Shown here: positions 6,321-6,978 of the stretch, piece by piece
Layout of the letters: the number at the start of each line of letters is the position of its first letter
Position numbering within the stretch: the stretch's first letter is position 1
Assembly (NCBI GenBank): GCA_023428465.1
Contig: JAEYXM010000032.1
Span: forward strand, 1 to 6,978
Source: Actinomycetes bacterium
GTDB taxonomy: Bacteria; Actinomycetota; Actinomycetes; Actinomycetales; Cellulomonadaceae
Length of the DNA: 6,978 nt
Reading direction: 5' to 3'
Position numbers and translations under genes: made by a program
Notes under the pieces: generated by a model
Database searches by the model: none
The model's input: the letters and a program-made list of their open reading frames with translations, nothing else
What the model was told of the DNA's origin: nothing

Positions 6321-6329
6321 CCGGCCCCG
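6321..6329. repeat. Target site duplication, right copy
   Basis: CCGGCCCCG is identical to 4905-4913. Together the pair marks the insertion point; deleting 4914-6329 rejoins the ATPase codons in frame as TCC-GGG-GCC-GGG-CGC on the - strand. Confidence 0.85.
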
Positions 6330-6667
6330 GAGTGCGCTGTCGCGCCCGGTGCGGGAGCGGCGGAGCCGACGAGCAGGAACTGACCGCCGGCCGGGTTCTC
6401 GTCTGCGACCCGGCGCACGACGTCCCAGACCTCCGGAACCTTCTGCCACTCATCGATGAGCAGTGGCCGAACCCGCCCCCTGACCAGCTCCGGGTCGGCT
6501 TCGACTGCGGTGCGGTTCGCACGCGAGTCCAGCCTGAGCAGACCATGGACCCGCTGTTCTGCCGTCGTCGTCTTGCCGACCGCTTTGGGACCGTCGATGG
6601 CGATGGCCGGGACCTGCGGGAACAGGTCATCCAACTCGGTGTCGACGATCCGACGGATGTACTCCAC
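6321..6667 (-). pseudogene. DUF4143/AAA-family ATPase, 5' part with P-loop, disrupted by IS256 element
   Basis: This is the N-terminal part of the ATPase continued at 3980-4913. From a GTG at 6665-6667 it reads VEYIRRIVDTELDDLFPQVP, then Walker A GPKAVGKTT (26-34) and a Walker B-type RPLLIDEWQKVPEVWD (67-82, D72 and E73). A sensor-like FLLVGSAAP (97-105) and HSGAG (112-116) follow, and there the element interrupts it. In the present DNA the frame runs on into the insertion sequence for about 22 unrelated residues, to a stop at 6263-6265. The GTG is chosen because homologues start with a (M)xYxxRxxD-type sequence; no Shine-Dalgarno is visible, so translation may be leaderless. A longer in-frame start at 6838 would lie inside the hairpin of the next gene and is unlikely. 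A short inverted repeat, AGTTG-6 nt-CAACT (6668-6683), abuts the start. Rejoined length is 423 residues, normal for the family. Confidence 0.87.
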
Positions 6668-6819
6668 AGTTGGTCGTACAACTAGCAGGCATCGAATCAG
6701 ACAGTTAGCAGCACTCAAGTCAGACGACTCGCATGGTCGCTCGTCGGCACGACCGCGCGGCCGGCCGACTGCCGGCCGACCGCCACCGTGGATGGCGCCA
6801 GGACCGTCAAGGGGGCCTG
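6668..6819. other. Intergenic region upstream of the broken ATPase
   Basis: I see no gene in these 152 bases. They hold an AGTTG/CAACT inverted repeat beside the ATPase start (6668-6683), and two direct copies of CCGGCCGAC 11 bp apart (6761-6769 and 6772-6780). The part nearest the ATPase is noticeably AT-richer than the rest of the window and should contain the ATPase promoter, but no convincing -35/-10 pair could be placed. Confidence 0.4.
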
Positions 6820-6858
6820 GCCGGGGAGAGCGGCGCACCCAGCGGCGCTCTCCCCGGC
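6820..6858 (-). terminator. Strong GC hairpin after the rhodanese-domain gene
   Basis: GCCGGGGAGAGCG (6820-6832) pairs perfectly with CGCTCTCCCCGGC (6846-6858), a 13-bp stem. Past one G-G mismatch, three more pairs form inside (6834-6836 with 6842-6844), leaving a 5-nt loop. The hairpin begins 8 bp past the stop of the - strand gene at 6867. There is no U-rich tract on the - strand after it, which is common for actinobacterial terminators. It would also shield the ATPase region from read-through. Confidence 0.75.
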
Positions 6859-6866
6859 GTGCCGCC

Positions 6867-6978
6867 TCAGTCGCGCACGAGCGCGAGCCCCGGCAGCGCT
6901 GCCTGCAGCGTGAGCAGTCCGCCGGAGAGGTTGGCCGAGTCGAACCCGGCCTGGTCGAGCACCCGGTGCGCCAGGTAG
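6867..6978 (-). CDS. Rhodanese-like domain protein, C-terminal fragment
   Basis: Only the last 36 residues are in the window, ending at a TGA (6869-6867); the gene continues past the right edge. The visible peptide, YLAHRVLDQAGFDSANLSGG followed by LLTLQAALPGLALVRD, fits the end of a rhodanese fold. There, a helix (xxAxRxLxxxGF) leads to a strand and the NLSGG turn. This ending is typical of the rhodanese domain fused to FAD/NAD(P)-dependent CoA-disulfide-reductase-type oxidoreductases, so that is the best guess. A stand-alone rhodanese cannot be excluded. The catalytic cysteine would lie upstream, outside the window. A strong hairpin follows the stop. Confidence 0.62.
   Translation of the reverse strand, partial: YLAHRVLDQAGFDSANLSGGLLTLQAALPGLALVRD

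Noticed and set aside
6761..6780. Direct repeat CCGGCCGAC twice, considered as an attachment site or iteron
   Set aside because: Only two 9-bp copies of very GC-rich sequence, with no integrase or replication gene nearby.
6263..6838. A 191-codon - strand frame taken as one complete gene
   Set aside because: Its ATG at 6838 lies inside the strong hairpin at 6820-6858 and about 57 codons before the conserved ATPase N-terminus. Its last 22 or so residues come from the insertion sequence.
1..6978. Search by eye for CRISPR repeats, tRNA, rRNA or riboswitch structures
   Set aside because: No regularly spaced repeats, no tRNA-like cloverleaf with CCA-adjacent arms and no recognisable riboswitch core were found.

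Overview
The window is very GC-rich, uses GTG as well as ATG starts, and overlaps neighbouring genes by a few bases. Together with the gene order (DUF2520 protein, panC, panD, nadB) this points to an actinobacterium, probably in Micrococcales and perhaps near Cellulomonas. That assignment is inferred from family knowledge; no database search was possible.

Bases 2-3302 are conserved cofactor-biosynthesis core, all on the + strand. It begins with the 3' end of a DUF2520 / ketopantoate-reductase-like gene. Next come panC (pantoate-beta-alanine ligase), panD (aspartate 1-decarboxylase, which makes beta-alanine for PanC) and nadB (L-aspartate oxidase, first step of de novo NAD synthesis). panD and nadB both consume L-aspartate. 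The start/stop overlaps (ATGA at 232-235, GTGA at 1608-1611) imply translational coupling. A 102-bp gap before panD may hold an internal promoter.

Bases 3303-6667 look like accessory DNA inserted just after nadB, where related genomes usually carry nadC. It holds a non-coding or remnant stretch, an orphan Imm8-family immunity gene (3534-3890, +), and an AAA/DUF4143 ATPase gene on the - strand. The ATPase gene is split by a complete IS256-family element (about 4914-6320) with an intact DDE transposase. The insertion is resolved to the base. A 9-bp target duplication (4905-4913 and 6321-6329) flanks the element, and removing the element plus one copy restores a continuous 423-residue reading frame.

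Bases 6668-6866 are intergenic and end in a strong 13-bp GC hairpin. The hairpin lies just past the stop of a - strand gene running off the right edge (6867-6978). That fragment looks like the C-terminus of a rhodanese domain.

I see no tRNA, rRNA, CRISPR array or clearly new multi-gene system. The most informative signals are the IS disruption, a cluster of three palindromes in the IS leader, the orphan immunity gene with palindromes around its start codon, and the apparent break in the NAD operon after nadB.
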